Origin: Vibrio lentus
Lineage (GTDB): Bacteria; Pseudomonadota; Gammaproteobacteria; Enterobacterales; Vibrionaceae
Length of the DNA stretch: 64,000 bases
Reading direction: 5' to 3'
Assembly: GCF_030409755.1 (NCBI RefSeq)
Contig: NZ_JAUFQE010000002.1
Coordinates: forward strand, 682,001 to 746,000
How positions within the stretch are numbered: the stretch's first letter is position 1; each line of letters starts with the position of its first letter. Shown piece by piece: positions 37,049 through 46,552 of the stretch. The position numbers and the translations under genes were made by a program. Below the pieces are notes generated by a model. That model made no database searches, was not told the origin of the DNA, and was given only the letters and a program-made list of their open reading frames with translations.

Positions 37049-37720
37049 ATGTTAAAGCTGTCAGACCTATGTAAAGGCTATGTCGACGGGGGGGAATTTC
37101 ACCCTGTTTTGCAAGGTGCTGAATTAACATTAAACCAAGGTGACCAGCTGGCATTAATGGGAGAAAGCGGTTCTGGTAAAAGTACATTACTGAATCTTAT
37201 TGCGGGTCTAGACTTAGCTGACTCAGGCGAAATCGCTTTCCCAAACTTCAATATGCACGATTCGACAGAACGTAATCGTACTGCTTATCGTCGAAACAAC
37301 ATTGGTCATATCTTCCAGCAATTCAACTTGCTACCAACGCTTAATATTGCCGACAACATTCGTTTTTGCCGTCAATTAAAAGGCTTACCTGAAGACAAGG
37401 GGCTTTGGCGACAAATCCTTTCTGCTTTAGACCTTATGCCTTTGCTTGGACGTTACCCTGAAGAAGCTTCTGGTGGCCAGCAACAACGTGCAGCCATTGC
37501 TCGCGCTTTGTACATGGAGCCTAAAATATTATTGGCCGATGAGCCGACAGGTAGTTTAGATGAGCGTAATGCTGAAGCGGTAATGCGCTTGCTCACTTCT
37601 TTAGTTCGTGAGCTGGAATGTACTCTGTTGCTTGTTACTCACAGTGAAAAAGTGGCACAGCATATGGACGGACGTATTCGTCTACAGGGAGGGCAACTGC
37701 ATGTTATGGCCCGTAGTTAA
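37049..37720 (+). CDS. ABC transporter ATPase of the LolD/MacB type
   Basis: The 223-residue ATPase begins at ATG 37049; a GTG twelve bases upstream is in frame but unneeded. It has Walker A GESGSGKST (38-46), a Q-loop in IFQQFNLLPTLNI, the signature SGGQQQR and Walker B ILLADEPTG. The sequence type is that of ATPases serving FtsX/MacB-like permeases. The last 20 bases overlap the start of the permease gene. With the AttH-like gene it forms a three-gene operon. Confidence 0.92.
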   Translation: MLKLSDLCKGYVDGGEFHPVLQGAELTLNQGDQLALMGESGSGKSTLLNLIAGLDLADSGEIAFPNFNMHDSTERNRTAYRRNNIGHIFQQFNLLPTLNIADNIRFCRQLKGLPEDKGLWRQILSALDLMPLLGRYPEEASGGQQQRAAIARALYMEPKILLADEPTGSLDERNAEAVMRLLTSLVRELECTLLLVTHSEKVAQHMDGRIRLQGGQLHVMARS

Positions 37721-40154
37721 AGCGCTACTCGGTCATTATCGACGTTACCCACTTCAGATTATATTGGTATGGCTTGGTTTAACCCTTGGCGTATCATTAC
37801 TGGTTGGTGTTACCGCAATCAATCAGCACGCCAAGCAGAGCTATACTCACGGCGAAAAATTGTTTTCGAATCCTCTTCCATATCGTATTCGTCCCAAGCA
37901 CAACGCCAATAAGATTCCTCAAGGCTTTTACATCCAGCTACGCCGTGAAGGCTTTCAACAGTGTTCTCCTTTTGATCACCACCGTATCACTGATGAAAAT
38001 GGCGCAAACTTTATGCTTATTGGCTTGGACCCAGTGTCTATGCTTCAGCTGCATCCTGGCGTTGCGCTAAAAGATCTCACAACATTAAACCTCATGAAGC
38101 CGCCGTATCCAATCCTTGTCAGCGATGATCTTGCTGAACATATGGAATGGAAAAATGGTGACTATATTCCTCTTCTTGATGGCTCTGAACTTGGGCCTGT
38201 TGTTGTTGATCAAAACGACCTCATTAACGGCACGCGATTGATCGCAGATATCTCGTTGCTAAGAATGTTGAAACGTAGCGCTGGACTGTCTGTTATTGCT
38301 TGTTCAGATATGCCACCAGAGAAGTTAGAACGTCTTAAGAATATGTTGCCTAATGGACTGACGATTTCTCGCAGTTCAAAAGCTGAATTGGAATCTCTAA
38401 CCAGTGCTTTCCATCTAAACTTAACCGCGATGGGTATGCTGTCGTTTGTCGTGGGCTTGTTTATCTTCTATCAAGCAATGTCATTGTCATTTATTCAACG
38501 TCAGCCATTGGTAGGAATATTAAGGCAGACTGGCGTGTCCGGTTGGCAGCTGGCTAAAGCTCTATGTTTAGAACTCTTGATTTTAGTGCTAGTGAGTTGG
38601 GTGTGCGGCAACATCTTCGGTGTCATGCTTGCCAACCAACTGTTACCTGCCGTGTCTTCAAGCTTAGGTGACCTTTACGATGCCAATGTGGGTTTAACCA
38701 TCAATTGGAATTGGCGTTGGAGCGGTTATAGCTTGATGATGGCCTTATTGGGTGCCTTCCTAGCTTGCGCTTGGCCGTTGGTTCGCTTACTTAAATCTCA
38801 ACCTATTCGTTTGTCATCACGCTTATCTTTGATGCGTTTTGCGGGTACGGAATTCACTTGGCAGGCATTGATTGGCTGTGGCTTCTTAGTCGCTGCTGTA
38901 GCTGTCTATCAAGCGCCACAAACGCAAGAGTCTGGCTTTGCTATCATCGCGCTTATGCTCGTGAGTGTGGCTCTGTTTACGCCGTTCTTGATGTGGAAGC
39001 TGTTCAATAGCTTGTCCTATTCATTACGTTGGGTTCGTGCTCGTTGGTTCTTCGCTGATGCAGCATCAAGTATGAGCTACCGTGGTGTTGCTACCATGGC
39101 CTTTATGCTGGCGTTATCAGCGAATATTGGCGTTGAAACCATGGTCGGTAGCTTTAGAGACACCACCGATAAATGGCTAACACAACGTTTGGCCGCAGAC
39201 CTTTATATCTACCCGACCAACAACGCGGCTGCTCGCATGAGTAACTGGTTGTCAGAACAGCCTGAAGTTGATTCAGTGTGGTGGCGTTGGGAAAAAGATG
39301 TCTCTTCTGCTAAGGGTAGCATCCAAGTAGTCAGTACTGGGCCTTCAGAAGGTGAGTTAGAAGCGCTGACTATCAAGTTAGGGATTCCAAACTATTGGTA
39401 TCATCTACATCACTCTAAAGGGGTGTTGATCAGCGAATCAATGTCTCTCAAGTTGGGTATTCGTCCCGGCGATTATATCGATCTGCACGACAGTCTTGGC
39501 TCTGGTTGGCAGGTTGTCGGCGTTTATTATGATTATGGTAATCCATACCATCAGGTCATGATGTCACATCGCAATTGGTTATATGGCTTTGCAGGCCGGG
39601 GCAATGTTGGATTAGGCGTTATATTAAAAGACGACGTGAATGCCATTGGTTTACGCAGTCGTTTGGAAAGTGTGTTTAGGCTAGGGTCTGAACGTATTTT
39701 TGATAACAATAATATTCACAGCCAAGCAATGCGTGTCTTCGATAGAACCTTTGCGATTGCTGATACGCTGGGTAACATTACCTTAGTGATTGCTGTATTT
39801 GGTATCTTCTTCGCGACCGTCGCGGGTGAAGTCTCTCGTCAAAGGCATATTTCACTTCAGCGTTGTTTAGGGGTTTCAGCCAAAGAGCTGATATTTACCG
39901 GAAGCCTACAGTTGTTTGTGTTCGGGCTTATTTCATCTTTGATTGCAGTGCCATTAGGTTTAGCGTTAGCAAGTTTGATCGTTGATATCGTTATCAAGCA
40001 GTCTTTTGGGTGGTCACTCGAGTTACAAGTGATTCCATGGGATTACTTAGTGACTTTTGCGTGGGCGATGGCAGCATTAATGCTCGCTGGTGCTTTACCA
40101 GTGATGAGAATGATCCGAAATACGCCGATGAAGTCATTGAGGGATGCCCTTTAA
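37701..40154 (+). CDS. FtsX-like ABC transporter permease
   Basis: The 817-residue permease has an ATG at 37701 with GGGAGGG upstream, inside the end of the ATPase gene. It has an N-terminal membrane helix, an extracytoplasmic domain, a central block of helices (about residues 240-480), a second large extracytoplasmic domain and three final helices with the FtsX signature (ITLVIAVFGIFFATVAGEVSRQRHISLQRCLGVS). The fused, double-FtsX layout is that of exporters that remove substrates from the outer leaflet of the inner membrane. It is like the AttF/AttG permeases but in a single chain. The gene ends two bases before the AttH-like gene. Confidence 0.9.
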   Translation: MLWPVVKALLGHYRRYPLQIILVWLGLTLGVSLLVGVTAINQHAKQSYTHGEKLFSNPLPYRIRPKHNANKIPQGFYIQLRREGFQQCSPFDHHRITDENGANFMLIGLDPVSMLQLHPGVALKDLTTLNLMKPPYPILVSDDLAEHMEWKNGDYIPLLDGSELGPVVVDQNDLINGTRLIADISLLRMLKRSAGLSVIACSDMPPEKLERLKNMLPNGLTISRSSKAELESLTSAFHLNLTAMGMLSFVVGLFIFYQAMSLSFIQRQPLVGILRQTGVSGWQLAKALCLELLILVLVSWVCGNIFGVMLANQLLPAVSSSLGDLYDANVGLTINWNWRWSGYSLMMALLGAFLACAWPLVRLLKSQPIRLSSRLSLMRFAGTEFTWQALIGCGFLVAAVAVYQAPQTQESGFAIIALMLVSVALFTPFLMWKLFNSLSYSLRWVRARWFFADAASSMSYRGVATMAFMLALSANIGVETMVGSFRDTTDKWLTQRLAADLYIYPTNNAAARMSNWLSEQPEVDSVWWRWEKDVSSAKGSIQVVSTGPSEGELEALTIKLGIPNYWYHLHHSKGVLISESMSLKLGIRPGDYIDLHDSLGSGWQVVGVYYDYGNPYHQVMMSHRNWLYGFAGRGNVGLGVILKDDVNAIGLRSRLESVFRLGSERIFDNNNIHSQAMRVFDRTFAIADTLGNITLVIAVFGIFFATVAGEVSRQRHISLQRCLGVSAKELIFTGSLQLFVFGLISSLIAVPLGLALASLIVDIVIKQSFGWSLELQVIPWDYLVTFAWAMAALMLAGALPVMRMIRNTPMKSLRDAL

Positions 40155-40156
40155 TT

Positions 40157-41293
40157 ATGTTTCAACGCAATGGCTCAAAAAAACTAAGACATCGTTTTGT
40201 CTCTTCAATTCTACTGATCAGCTTCTTCGGTGCACTCCTAGGCGTGTGGGCTTACTATTCCTATTTTGTTGACGTAGGTGATAAGGGCATTAACGAAGTT
40301 AATTCTGTATTAGTGAGCGAGCACTTTAATGTGTTCGAGCCTGTATTGCCTGACAGAAGCGTTTCTCTACCGCGTGATTTCCAGTTTCACCCTGAGTTCC
40401 AACATGAGTGGTGGCATTACTTCGCTTCTTTAAAAGGGAGTGATGGAAAGAAGTATTCGGTGCAGTGGAGCTTTTTCCGCATCGCAACAGATGAACGTGA
40501 AACGCCAGGATGGCAAAGCCCACAAATCTATATTTCAAATGTCGTCATTTCTTCTGACTCTAAAGTGTGGAAAGAGCAGCGTTTAGCGCGTGGCGGTATT
40601 GGTCAGGCGGGAATGACCAACAGTCCCTTTAGAATCTGGATTGATAACTGGAATTGGCGAGCGCTTGGTAACACGCCGTTTCCGGGGCGACTTCAAGTGA
40701 ATACGGATACCTTTGGTCTTGAGTTAGATACGGTTGCTAAAGGGCCTTATGTGCTCAATGGCGACAATGGCTATCAGAAAAAACACGACTTATTGCCTGT
40801 TGCTTCTTACAATTTTAGTGCACCTTTCTTATCTTTGACCGGTACATTGCAACTCGATGGCGTTGCCAAGGAAGTTGAAGGAACGGCATGGGTACATAAA
40901 GAGTGGGGAAGTGGCTTACTTGGCGTGGGTCAACAAGGGTGGGATTGGTTTGTCTTTAATTTAGATGACGGGACAGCGTTAAGCGTCAATCGTTACCGCC
41001 ACAATCAGCAGATGCCCTATGTATTTGGTACTCTTGCTACTCGCTCAGGCAAGGTTTTTCAGCTGACTGAATCTGACATTTCTATTAAGCCTTTACAGAA
41101 TACAACGTTGCTTAATGGGCGAAGAATGCCTCTTCAATGGATAATTAACGTCCCTGAACACGATATCAACCTCACGACACGCATCAAACGACGAGATATG
41201 TGGCTTCCTTTTGTGATTCCGTATTGGGAAGGGCCAATCATGGCAAGTGGTAGTCATGAAGCAACAGGCTTCATGCAACTCACCGGTTACTAA
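40157..41293 (+). CDS. AttH/CrtC-like lipocalin-type exported protein
   Basis: The 378-residue product starts with an N-terminal membrane anchor (LLISFFGALLGVWAYYS). An AttH/CrtC-like (COG5621) double lipocalin domain follows, with the family marks HPEFQHEWWHYFASLKG and AWVHKEWGSGLLGVGQQGWDWFVFNLDDG. Proteins of this family include carotenoid hydratase CrtC, but most bacterial members sit beside an ABC exporter and are thought to handle a lipophilic substrate in the periplasm. The operon of ATPase, FtsX permease and this protein is the attEFGH arrangement. The substrate is unknown. Confidence 0.88.
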   Translation: MFQRNGSKKLRHRFVSSILLISFFGALLGVWAYYSYFVDVGDKGINEVNSVLVSEHFNVFEPVLPDRSVSLPRDFQFHPEFQHEWWHYFASLKGSDGKKYSVQWSFFRIATDERETPGWQSPQIYISNVVISSDSKVWKEQRLARGGIGQAGMTNSPFRIWIDNWNWRALGNTPFPGRLQVNTDTFGLELDTVAKGPYVLNGDNGYQKKHDLLPVASYNFSAPFLSLTGTLQLDGVAKEVEGTAWVHKEWGSGLLGVGQQGWDWFVFNLDDGTALSVNRYRHNQQMPYVFGTLATRSGKVFQLTESDISIKPLQNTTLLNGRRMPLQWIINVPEHDINLTTRIKRRDMWLPFVIPYWEGPIMASGSHEATGFMQLTGY

Positions 41294-41301
41294 ATACACC
41301 T

Positions 41302-41328
41302 AAGGCTATCATTTGATAGCCTTTTTTA
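41302..41328 (+). terminator. rho-independent terminator
   Basis: AAGGCTATC pairs with GATAGCCTT over a 4-base loop, followed by a T run. It closes the ABC/AttH operon. Confidence 0.9.
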
Positions 41329-41687
41329 TATTTGTAGCACCCTCCATACTTGAATTAAATCTGCATACAGCTTTAAGGTTCTCATCTATACTTAATTCAC
41401 AATACGTAAAAACATTATGGAATATACGACGTATTGTTTAGTATTTGTAGGAAAAACCGAAGTTAAACATCCAAAGAAGTGATTATCTATCGATTGGGCT
41501 TGTCTATACACTCGTGGTTATTCTTTGTTATTCGTTTATTTAAATAATAAATATAAGGGCGAAATCATGACCGACGTCATCCGTGACTTCTTTAAAATGG
41601 AATCTGCTGGCGGCATCATACTAGTCATCGCTGCGGCGATCGCAATGTTTGTAGCAAACTCACCACTGAACGAAATGTATCAAGGCG

Positions 41688-43009
41688 CTGACGGATCCCC
41701 TCATAATTTCCCTAGTCCTGCGTTGTGTGTGAGCCTTTGATATTCGAACATTCCCCATTGATATTGGGATTCATTAATTTGATATCGCCGATGATTTCGT
41801 ACCTCTCTCCCTAGACGAGGTATGGATAGAACTCGGCGGTGTTTAATGCTGTTGGCTTGGAAGTCAAAATGCCATTTGGCTTGTACTGCAATTAGGCCAT
41901 TCCACCACATCAAGATTTCAGCGAGCAACGCAATAAGAAGCAGGATATCTAATCGCTTAGTACAGCGAGTTCTGTTGTGACGAAGTGCGATCCCATAGGC
42001 GGTACTCTTTAGATCGCGGAAGGCTTCTTCTATCTGCATACGCTTGGCGTACAGATTGGTAATTTGTACTTCATTTAAGATATGTCGAGGGACATTAGTC
42101 GCGAGTAGCCACGGCTCCTTTGCACTGCGTTGATAGAGATGTGTAGCGGAGTGTTTTTGGCTGGTTCTACTATGGCGCTGGGCTTTTCGGCCTTTTTCTA
42201 ATCCCTTATAAACATAGGCTTCACAAGATATCGGTGATCTCTTTGCTAATAAGCAGTTGCCAAGATATTTGGGTTTATGGACAGCGTTTGGATAAAAGGT
42301 TTTATTTGAGACCCAAGGTTTTTGAGGTTGTTTGATTGATACTTCACCTCGGACACGACCTAACCAAAACCAACCTTTCTCCTGAACTTGGCGGAACCAA
42401 GTATTTCTAAAACCCGCATCAGAAACGATGATCGGACTGATTTTATTCGGCAAAATACTCTGCAATTTATCGAGGAATGTTTGGTGACTTTTCGGTGAAT
42501 TGTATTGGCCATACTCAAAAACTTGTTCAAAGATTGTGACGGCTCGACCATCAAGTGCAACGGATGCTCTTAACGTCATATAACGAAGTTGTTCACGAAC
42601 ATCAGACCAATCCACAAGGATCACAGGGCATGGGTTAGCGCCCGTTATTAAGTAGGCATGCCATTTATAAATAAGGTCTTTTTCACGATGTAGTTGGCGA
42701 TTTCCAAGCAGTCTATCAACGCGTTTGATCGCATGTTTTACCGTGGTATTAGTTTCTAGTTTGCGACCTAGTTTAGTCAGCGTTAAGTCTGAGCCGTCAA
42801 GTACACTTTTTGTAGCAAGTATCAGAGAACTAACGCGTTTTTTGTGAATGGAGGGGCATTGGTTTTGTATGGTTTGTTGTAGAATCTGAATGTCGCGCAT
42901 TATTAACCCACTTGTTCGAAATGTGTGTTCAGCGATATTCATTAGATCAAAGACGGCGATGCACGTCTACCTCATTGTTTTTAAGCCTGATTATGAGGGG
43001 ATTCGCAAG
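41688..43009 (-). mobile_element. complete IS10-like insertion sequence (IS4 family), 1,322 bp
   Basis: The element lies between direct copies of ATCAAGGCG (41679-41687 and 43010-43018), a 9-bp target duplication as expected for IS10. Its ends are imperfect inverted repeats: CTGACGGATCCCCTCATAAT on the left and CTTGCGAATCCCCTCATAAT on the right, 17 of 20 identical. The left (inside-type) end contains a Dam site GATC and the right (outside-type) end does not, as in IS10. The right end departs from CTG at its third base. One transposase gene fills the element. The closeness of the duplicate copies and the intact flanking gene suggest a recent insertion. Confidence 0.97.
41701..42900 (-). CDS. 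IS10-like transposase (IS4 family)
   Basis: The 399-residue transposase matches IS10 transposase along its length: [26 protein letters not shown] at the start, VLVDWSD-type catalytic segment ([12 protein letters not shown]), [21 protein letters not shown], and the C-terminal YREK-type region [14 protein letters not shown]. The DDE residues appear present (D in VDWSD, D in VSDAGF, E in QIEEAF). I chose the ATG at 42900, about 110 bases from the outside end, as in IS10, rather than an in-frame codon at 42942. No frameshift or early stop is seen, so it should be functional. Confidence 0.95.
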   Translation of the reverse strand: MRDIQILQQTIQNQCPSIHKKRVSSLILATKSVLDGSDLTLTKLGRKLETNTTVKHAIKRVDRLLGNRQLHREKDLIYKWHAYLITGANPCPVILVDWSDVREQLRYMTLRASVALDGRAVTIFEQVFEYGQYNSPKSHQTFLDKLQSILPNKISPIIVSDAGFRNTWFRQVQEKGWFWLGRVRGEVSIKQPQKPWVSNKTFYPNAVHKPKYLGNCLLAKRSPISCEAYVYKGLEKGRKAQRHSRTSQKHSATHLYQRSAKEPWLLATNVPRHILNEVQITNLYAKRMQIEEAFRDLKSTAYGIALRHNRTRCTKRLDILLLIALLAEILMWWNGLIAVQAKWHFDFQANSIKHRRVLSIPRLGREVRNHRRYQINESQYQWGMFEYQRLTHNAGLGKL

Positions 43010-44158
43010 ATCAAGGCGTTCTACACAGCTACGTTCTTGGTATGTCTGTATCTCATTGGATTAATGATGGCTTCATGGCTGTCTTCTTCCTTCTAATCGG
43101 CTTAGAAGTTAAGCGTGAACTTTTAGAAGGCGCATTAAAGTCTAAAGAGACAGCAATCTTCCCAGCTATCGCAGCTGTGGGCGGTATGCTAGCTCCTGCA
43201 CTTATTTACGTGCTATTCAACTCTGGTAACCCAGAAGCATTACAAGGCTGGGCTATCCCAGCAGCAACAGATATCGCATTCGCATTGGGTATCATGGCGC
43301 TACTTGGTAATCGTGTACCAGTTAGCTTAAAAGTGTTCCTACTGGCTCTAGCAATTATCGATGACCTTGGTGTTGTTGTTATCATTGCATTGTTCTACTC
43401 AGGTGATCTTTCAACGCTTGCTCTAACAGTTGGCTTTATCGCAACAGGTGTCCTGTTTATGATGAATGCTAAACATATGACTAAGTTGAGTGTTTACTTG
43501 ATCGTCGGTGCAATTCTGTGGTTCGCAGTATTGAAATCTGGTGTTCACGCAACATTGGCTGGTGTAGTGATTGGTTTTGCTATTCCACTCAAGGGTAACA
43601 AAGGAGAACGTTCTCCTCTCAAACACCTAGAGCATGCATTGCACCCGTACGTTGCTTTTGCCATCCTGCCAATCTTTGCATTTGCAAACGCAGGTATATC
43701 ACTGGAAGGTATTTCTCTATCAAGCCTAACCGGAATGCTACCTTTAGGTATCGCGATGGGTCTACTGGTTGGTAAGCCTCTGGGTATATTCTTATTCAGC
43801 TGGGGTGCAGTGAAAATGGGCATAGCTAAGCTTCCTGAAGGCGTGAACTTCATGAACATCTTCGCTGTCTCTGTGTTGTGTGGTATCGGCTTTACGATGT
43901 CTATCTTTATCTCTTCACTGGCATTTGGTCCAACGAACGCAGAATTTGATACGTTCGCTCGACTAGGTATCTTGATGGGCTCTACGACTGCAGCAATACT
44001 GGGTTACTTCCTACTAAGTATTTCTCTACCGAAGACTAAGCAGCAAGAAGTAAAACTGTAATCAGTAACGGGCTCGCTTAAACAAGCCAGCCCACTTAAT
44101 GAACAACAAGAATTGATCACATGAGTTACTACTGAGGCTGATGTGATGACAAAGAACA

Positions 44159-44193
44159 AAAAGCCGTGATGGGTAACCCTATCACGGCTTTAT
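44159..44193. terminator. hairpin terminator downstream of nhaA
   Basis: AAAGCCGTGAT pairs with ATCACGGCTTT around the loop GGGTAACCCT, with an A run on one side and a weak T run on the other. It lies between convergent nhaA and the OmpA lipoprotein gene. Confidence 0.7.
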
Positions 44194-44325
44194 TGATCTT
44201 GTGCTTCTACAGTGAGTATTGTTGTTCTCTCTTTGATAGCAGAACGGGTCCTTCCATATCCATACCAATAATCCTCAACTAAACAATCTTAACCTAAGCA
44301 CAAGACCTGCTGTGACAATGTCACG

Positions 44326-44937
44326 CTATTTCTCTAGTGTAGTAAAGATGGTCCATTCCTCGACGATTTGTTCGCTTAGACCGACTACAGTTGCCGTTAC
44401 TTTACGGTTTAACGCATGTGAAGTCGGGTCATCACCATCACTTTCTAAACGTTCTTCACCATAGCCGACGATTCTTACTCGGTCTGGTTCAATACCGTTT
44501 GATAATAATTCATCTTCAACATTGTGAGCACGCTTCTTAGACAAGTCTAAGTTGTAATCGTTGGAGCCGACTTTACTTGCATAACCTTGGATCTCAATCG
44601 ATGCGCTTTTGTAAGTTTCTAAAAATTCCGCCATGGTGCTGATTTGATCCGAGAATATTGGGTTAACTTCGTACGAGTCGTTTGCAAAAAGGATTTTCAA
44701 CTGTCTGACTTCTTGCGAACGAATAGTTTCCCCGCAGCCAGCGTTATCCACTTGAGAACCTTCGGGTGTACCAGGGCAGGTATCTCGTGCGTTTACCACA
44801 CCATCTTTGTCATCGTCTTGCAGGTCAGAAATTTGCTCCGCTTCAGGTGTCTCGATGTAGTCTTCTTCCTGCTGACTCGAACAGGCAAATAAAGTCATCG
44901 ATAATACGGGAAGTAGTAAGTAAGTTATTTTCATCAT
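44326..44937 (-). CDS. OmpA-family lipoprotein with thrombospondin type 3-like Ca-binding segment
   Basis: The product of about 203 residues begins MMKITYLLLPVLSMTLFAC, a lipoprotein signal. A short acidic segment DDKDGVVNARDTCPGTPEGSQVDNAGCG follows, of the thrombospondin type 3/OmpA-linker kind, and then a complete OmpA C-terminal domain (EIQGYASKVGSNDYNLDLSKKRA, NRKVTATVV). Its ATG overlaps the stop of the TolC-like gene by one base, so the two are coupled. As part of a type I secretion cluster it may tether the channel to peptidoglycan, as LapF/OmpA-like partners do elsewhere; that role is inferred. Confidence 0.9.
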   Translation of the reverse strand: MMKITYLLLPVLSMTLFACSSQQEEDYIETPEAEQISDLQDDDKDGVVNARDTCPGTPEGSQVDNAGCGETIRSQEVRQLKILFANDSYEVNPIFSDQISTMAEFLETYKSASIEIQGYASKVGSNDYNLDLSKKRAHNVEDELLSNGIEPDRVRIVGYGEERLESDGDDPTSHALNRKVTATVVGLSEQIVEEWTIFTTLEK

Positions 44938-46244
44938 TAATAATCCACGGCCGTTGTCCACTCTTCTGGAATGTCGACCAGTAGAGCATTCAATAAAGAA
45001 CCTGTTGCGTTCATTACACGGTATTTAGCGTACTGCTCAGAGTAATGCGCATCGAGATAATCTTTACGGGCTTCAAATAGTTCGTTCTCGGTGTTGAGTA
45101 GATCAAGCAGAGTACGTTTACCTATTCGATATTGTTTTTCATAAGCGATAACGGTCTCCGAAGCTGAATCAACGTGATCAGATAAGAAGTTCTTTTGTTG
45201 CAGTGTTAGATCTAAGGCACTCCATGAAAGACGAAGGCCTTCCTCAACTTGGCGATAAGCACGATCTCTCAGGTCTTTCGCTTTGTTCAGTTGGTAAGCG
45301 GCGGCTTCAGAATTAGCGCTGTCTGTTCCACCGTTGTACAAGTTGTATCGCATTCTCAGCATTGCCAGTGTTTCTTGGCTCGAACCTTCATCGCCACCGG
45401 CATCATCACGCCATGATTGAGATGCTTCAATAGAGAATGTCGGGTAGTTAACACCTTTCGATTGTTTGTATTGGAAATGCGCTGAATCGACATCTGCAGC
45501 AGCGACTTTGATGACTGGGTGTTTGTCTAGAGCATCAACAAGGGCATCGGTTAATGATAAAGGAATCATAGAAATATCGGCTCTTGGGTAAACCAAGCCT
45601 AGTGGTTCCTGACCGACCACTCTTCGAAATTGGGTATGGGTATCGATTAGATTGTTCTGTGCGGCTAACAAGTTGCCGTGAGCTTTTGCGATCCTAGCTT
45701 CTACCTGCGATACATCAGCAGTTGAGCCTATGCCTGACACAGCGCGCTTTTTGATGTCTTTATAAATTTTCTTGTGGATAGCAAGGTTACTTTCCGAAAG
45801 GGCTAAAACTTCAGTGGCTTTTACTGCGTCTAAATAGATCTGGGTGACCTCTAGCGCTTTGTCTTCGGCATCCGCTAACAGTTGTAAGCGAACCGATTCT
45901 GCTTCTGCGGCGGTACGATCAATGTTGTTTAGAGTTGATGAACCATCCCATAACAGTTGAGTCAGGGATATTGTAGCTTCCTTTCTTGTAAGGTCTGTAT
46001 CTGGGCCGTTGTTCGGTGCAGGGTTTATGCCTTCGTAACCAATACCTGCATCAAGGTCGATACTCGGTCGGTAAGCACCACCAGCAGCGTCATTTCGTTT
46101 TTTGACGCTCACATACTCGTTGAAGATGCTTTTAATCTCAGGATTGGTCGCCAAAGTGATAGCAACAGCTTGTTCCAAAGTTTGAGAGGCGACTGGGGCC
46201 GCTGCAATGAAGCAGCATACTATGGATAACTTAAACAATTTCAA
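44937..46244 (-). CDS. TolC-family outer-membrane channel of a type I secretion system
   Basis: The 435-residue protein has a signal peptide (LFKLSIVCCFIAAAPVASQT) and two TolC repeats rich in long helices (for example EATISLTQLLWDG, EDKALEVTQIYLDAVKATEVLALSE, and the second-half counterpart YNLYNGGTDSANSEAAAYQLNKAKDL). The start is taken as a TTG at 46244, which has AAGGAG six bases upstream; the longer frame starting 36 bases earlier has no ribosome site. It lies divergent from the large adhesin gene, which carries a type I secretion signal, so it is probably that adhesin's exit channel (LapE-like). The ABC and membrane-fusion partners are not in this window. Confidence 0.9.
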   Translation of the reverse strand: MKLFKLSIVCCFIAAAPVASQTLEQAVAITLATNPEIKSIFNEYVSVKKRNDAAGGAYRPSIDLDAGIGYEGINPAPNNGPDTDLTRKEATISLTQLLWDGSSTLNNIDRTAAEAESVRLQLLADAEDKALEVTQIYLDAVKATEVLALSESNLAIHKKIYKDIKKRAVSGIGSTADVSQVEARIAKAHGNLLAAQNNLIDTHTQFRRVVGQEPLGLVYPRADISMIPLSLTDALVDALDKHPVIKVAAADVDSAHFQYKQSKGVNYPTFSIEASQSWRDDAGGDEGSSQETLAMLRMRYNLYNGGTDSANSEAAAYQLNKAKDLRDRAYRQVEEGLRLSWSALDLTLQQKNFLSDHVDSASETVIAYEKQYRIGKRTLLDLLNTENELFEARKDYLDAHYSEQYAKYRVMNATGSLLNALLVDIPEEWTTAVDY

Positions 46245-46552
46245 AGTAGCTCTCCTTCTACTTTTATATGTTTTGACCAATCTCGTAGCAGTATTTTCTG
46301 CTTTATTGAGACACAGACTGTATTAAAGAAGCTTAGGACATCTGTAAAAAAATGCGAAGTTTGTTTGTTTTTTTTGATGGTAAGTCGCTATTGCTATTGA
46401 CTAATTTAAAAATAGCCATATGCATGCCCGTCTTAGTGAGTTGATTATCAATAGTGTCGATACTAAATTTACTGTATGCGACAGCCATAACGCAGAGCTG
46501 GGAGTGAGCTAGCGTGTGGCTTGTTCTGGGTAGAGGAAGTGGGAACTTAGCT
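46245..46552. promoter_or_regulatory. divergent promoter region between the TolC-like and adhesin genes
   Basis: This 308-bp non-coding gap separates the start codons of two functionally linked, divergent genes and must hold both promoters. TTGACT at 46397-46402 is a possible -35 box for the adhesin, but I see no clear -10 partner at the right spacing. Confidence 0.35.

Larger units (their letters stand above)
41567..44061 (+). pseudogene. nhaA: nhaA, Na+/H+ antiporter gene interrupted by an IS10-like element
   Basis: Two pieces of NhaA flank an insertion sequence. Positions 41567-41687 encode the N-terminus ([16 protein letters not shown] to MYQG). Positions 43019-44061 encode the rest ([14 protein letters not shown] onward, including [12 protein letters not shown] and the conserved double Asp in [13 protein letters not shown]). 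Joining 41687 to 43019 gives 1,164 bases, an open frame of 387 residues with no other damage, and no drift is visible. The 5' piece reads into the IS and stops at 41740. An internal ATG at 43042 could start a 339-residue product lacking the first transmembrane helix, but it has no ribosome site. NhaA expels Na+ and Li+ at alkaline pH; a marine Vibrio usually has other antiporters that could compensate. Confidence 0.95.

Noticed and set aside
42901..42942. Longer transposase starting at 42942
   Set aside because: IS10 transposase aligns from the ATG at 42900, at the normal distance from the element end.
43042..44061. A complete, shorter antiporter gene starting at 43042
   Set aside because: The 5' part of nhaA is found on the other side of the IS with matching target duplication, and the ATG has no ribosome site.
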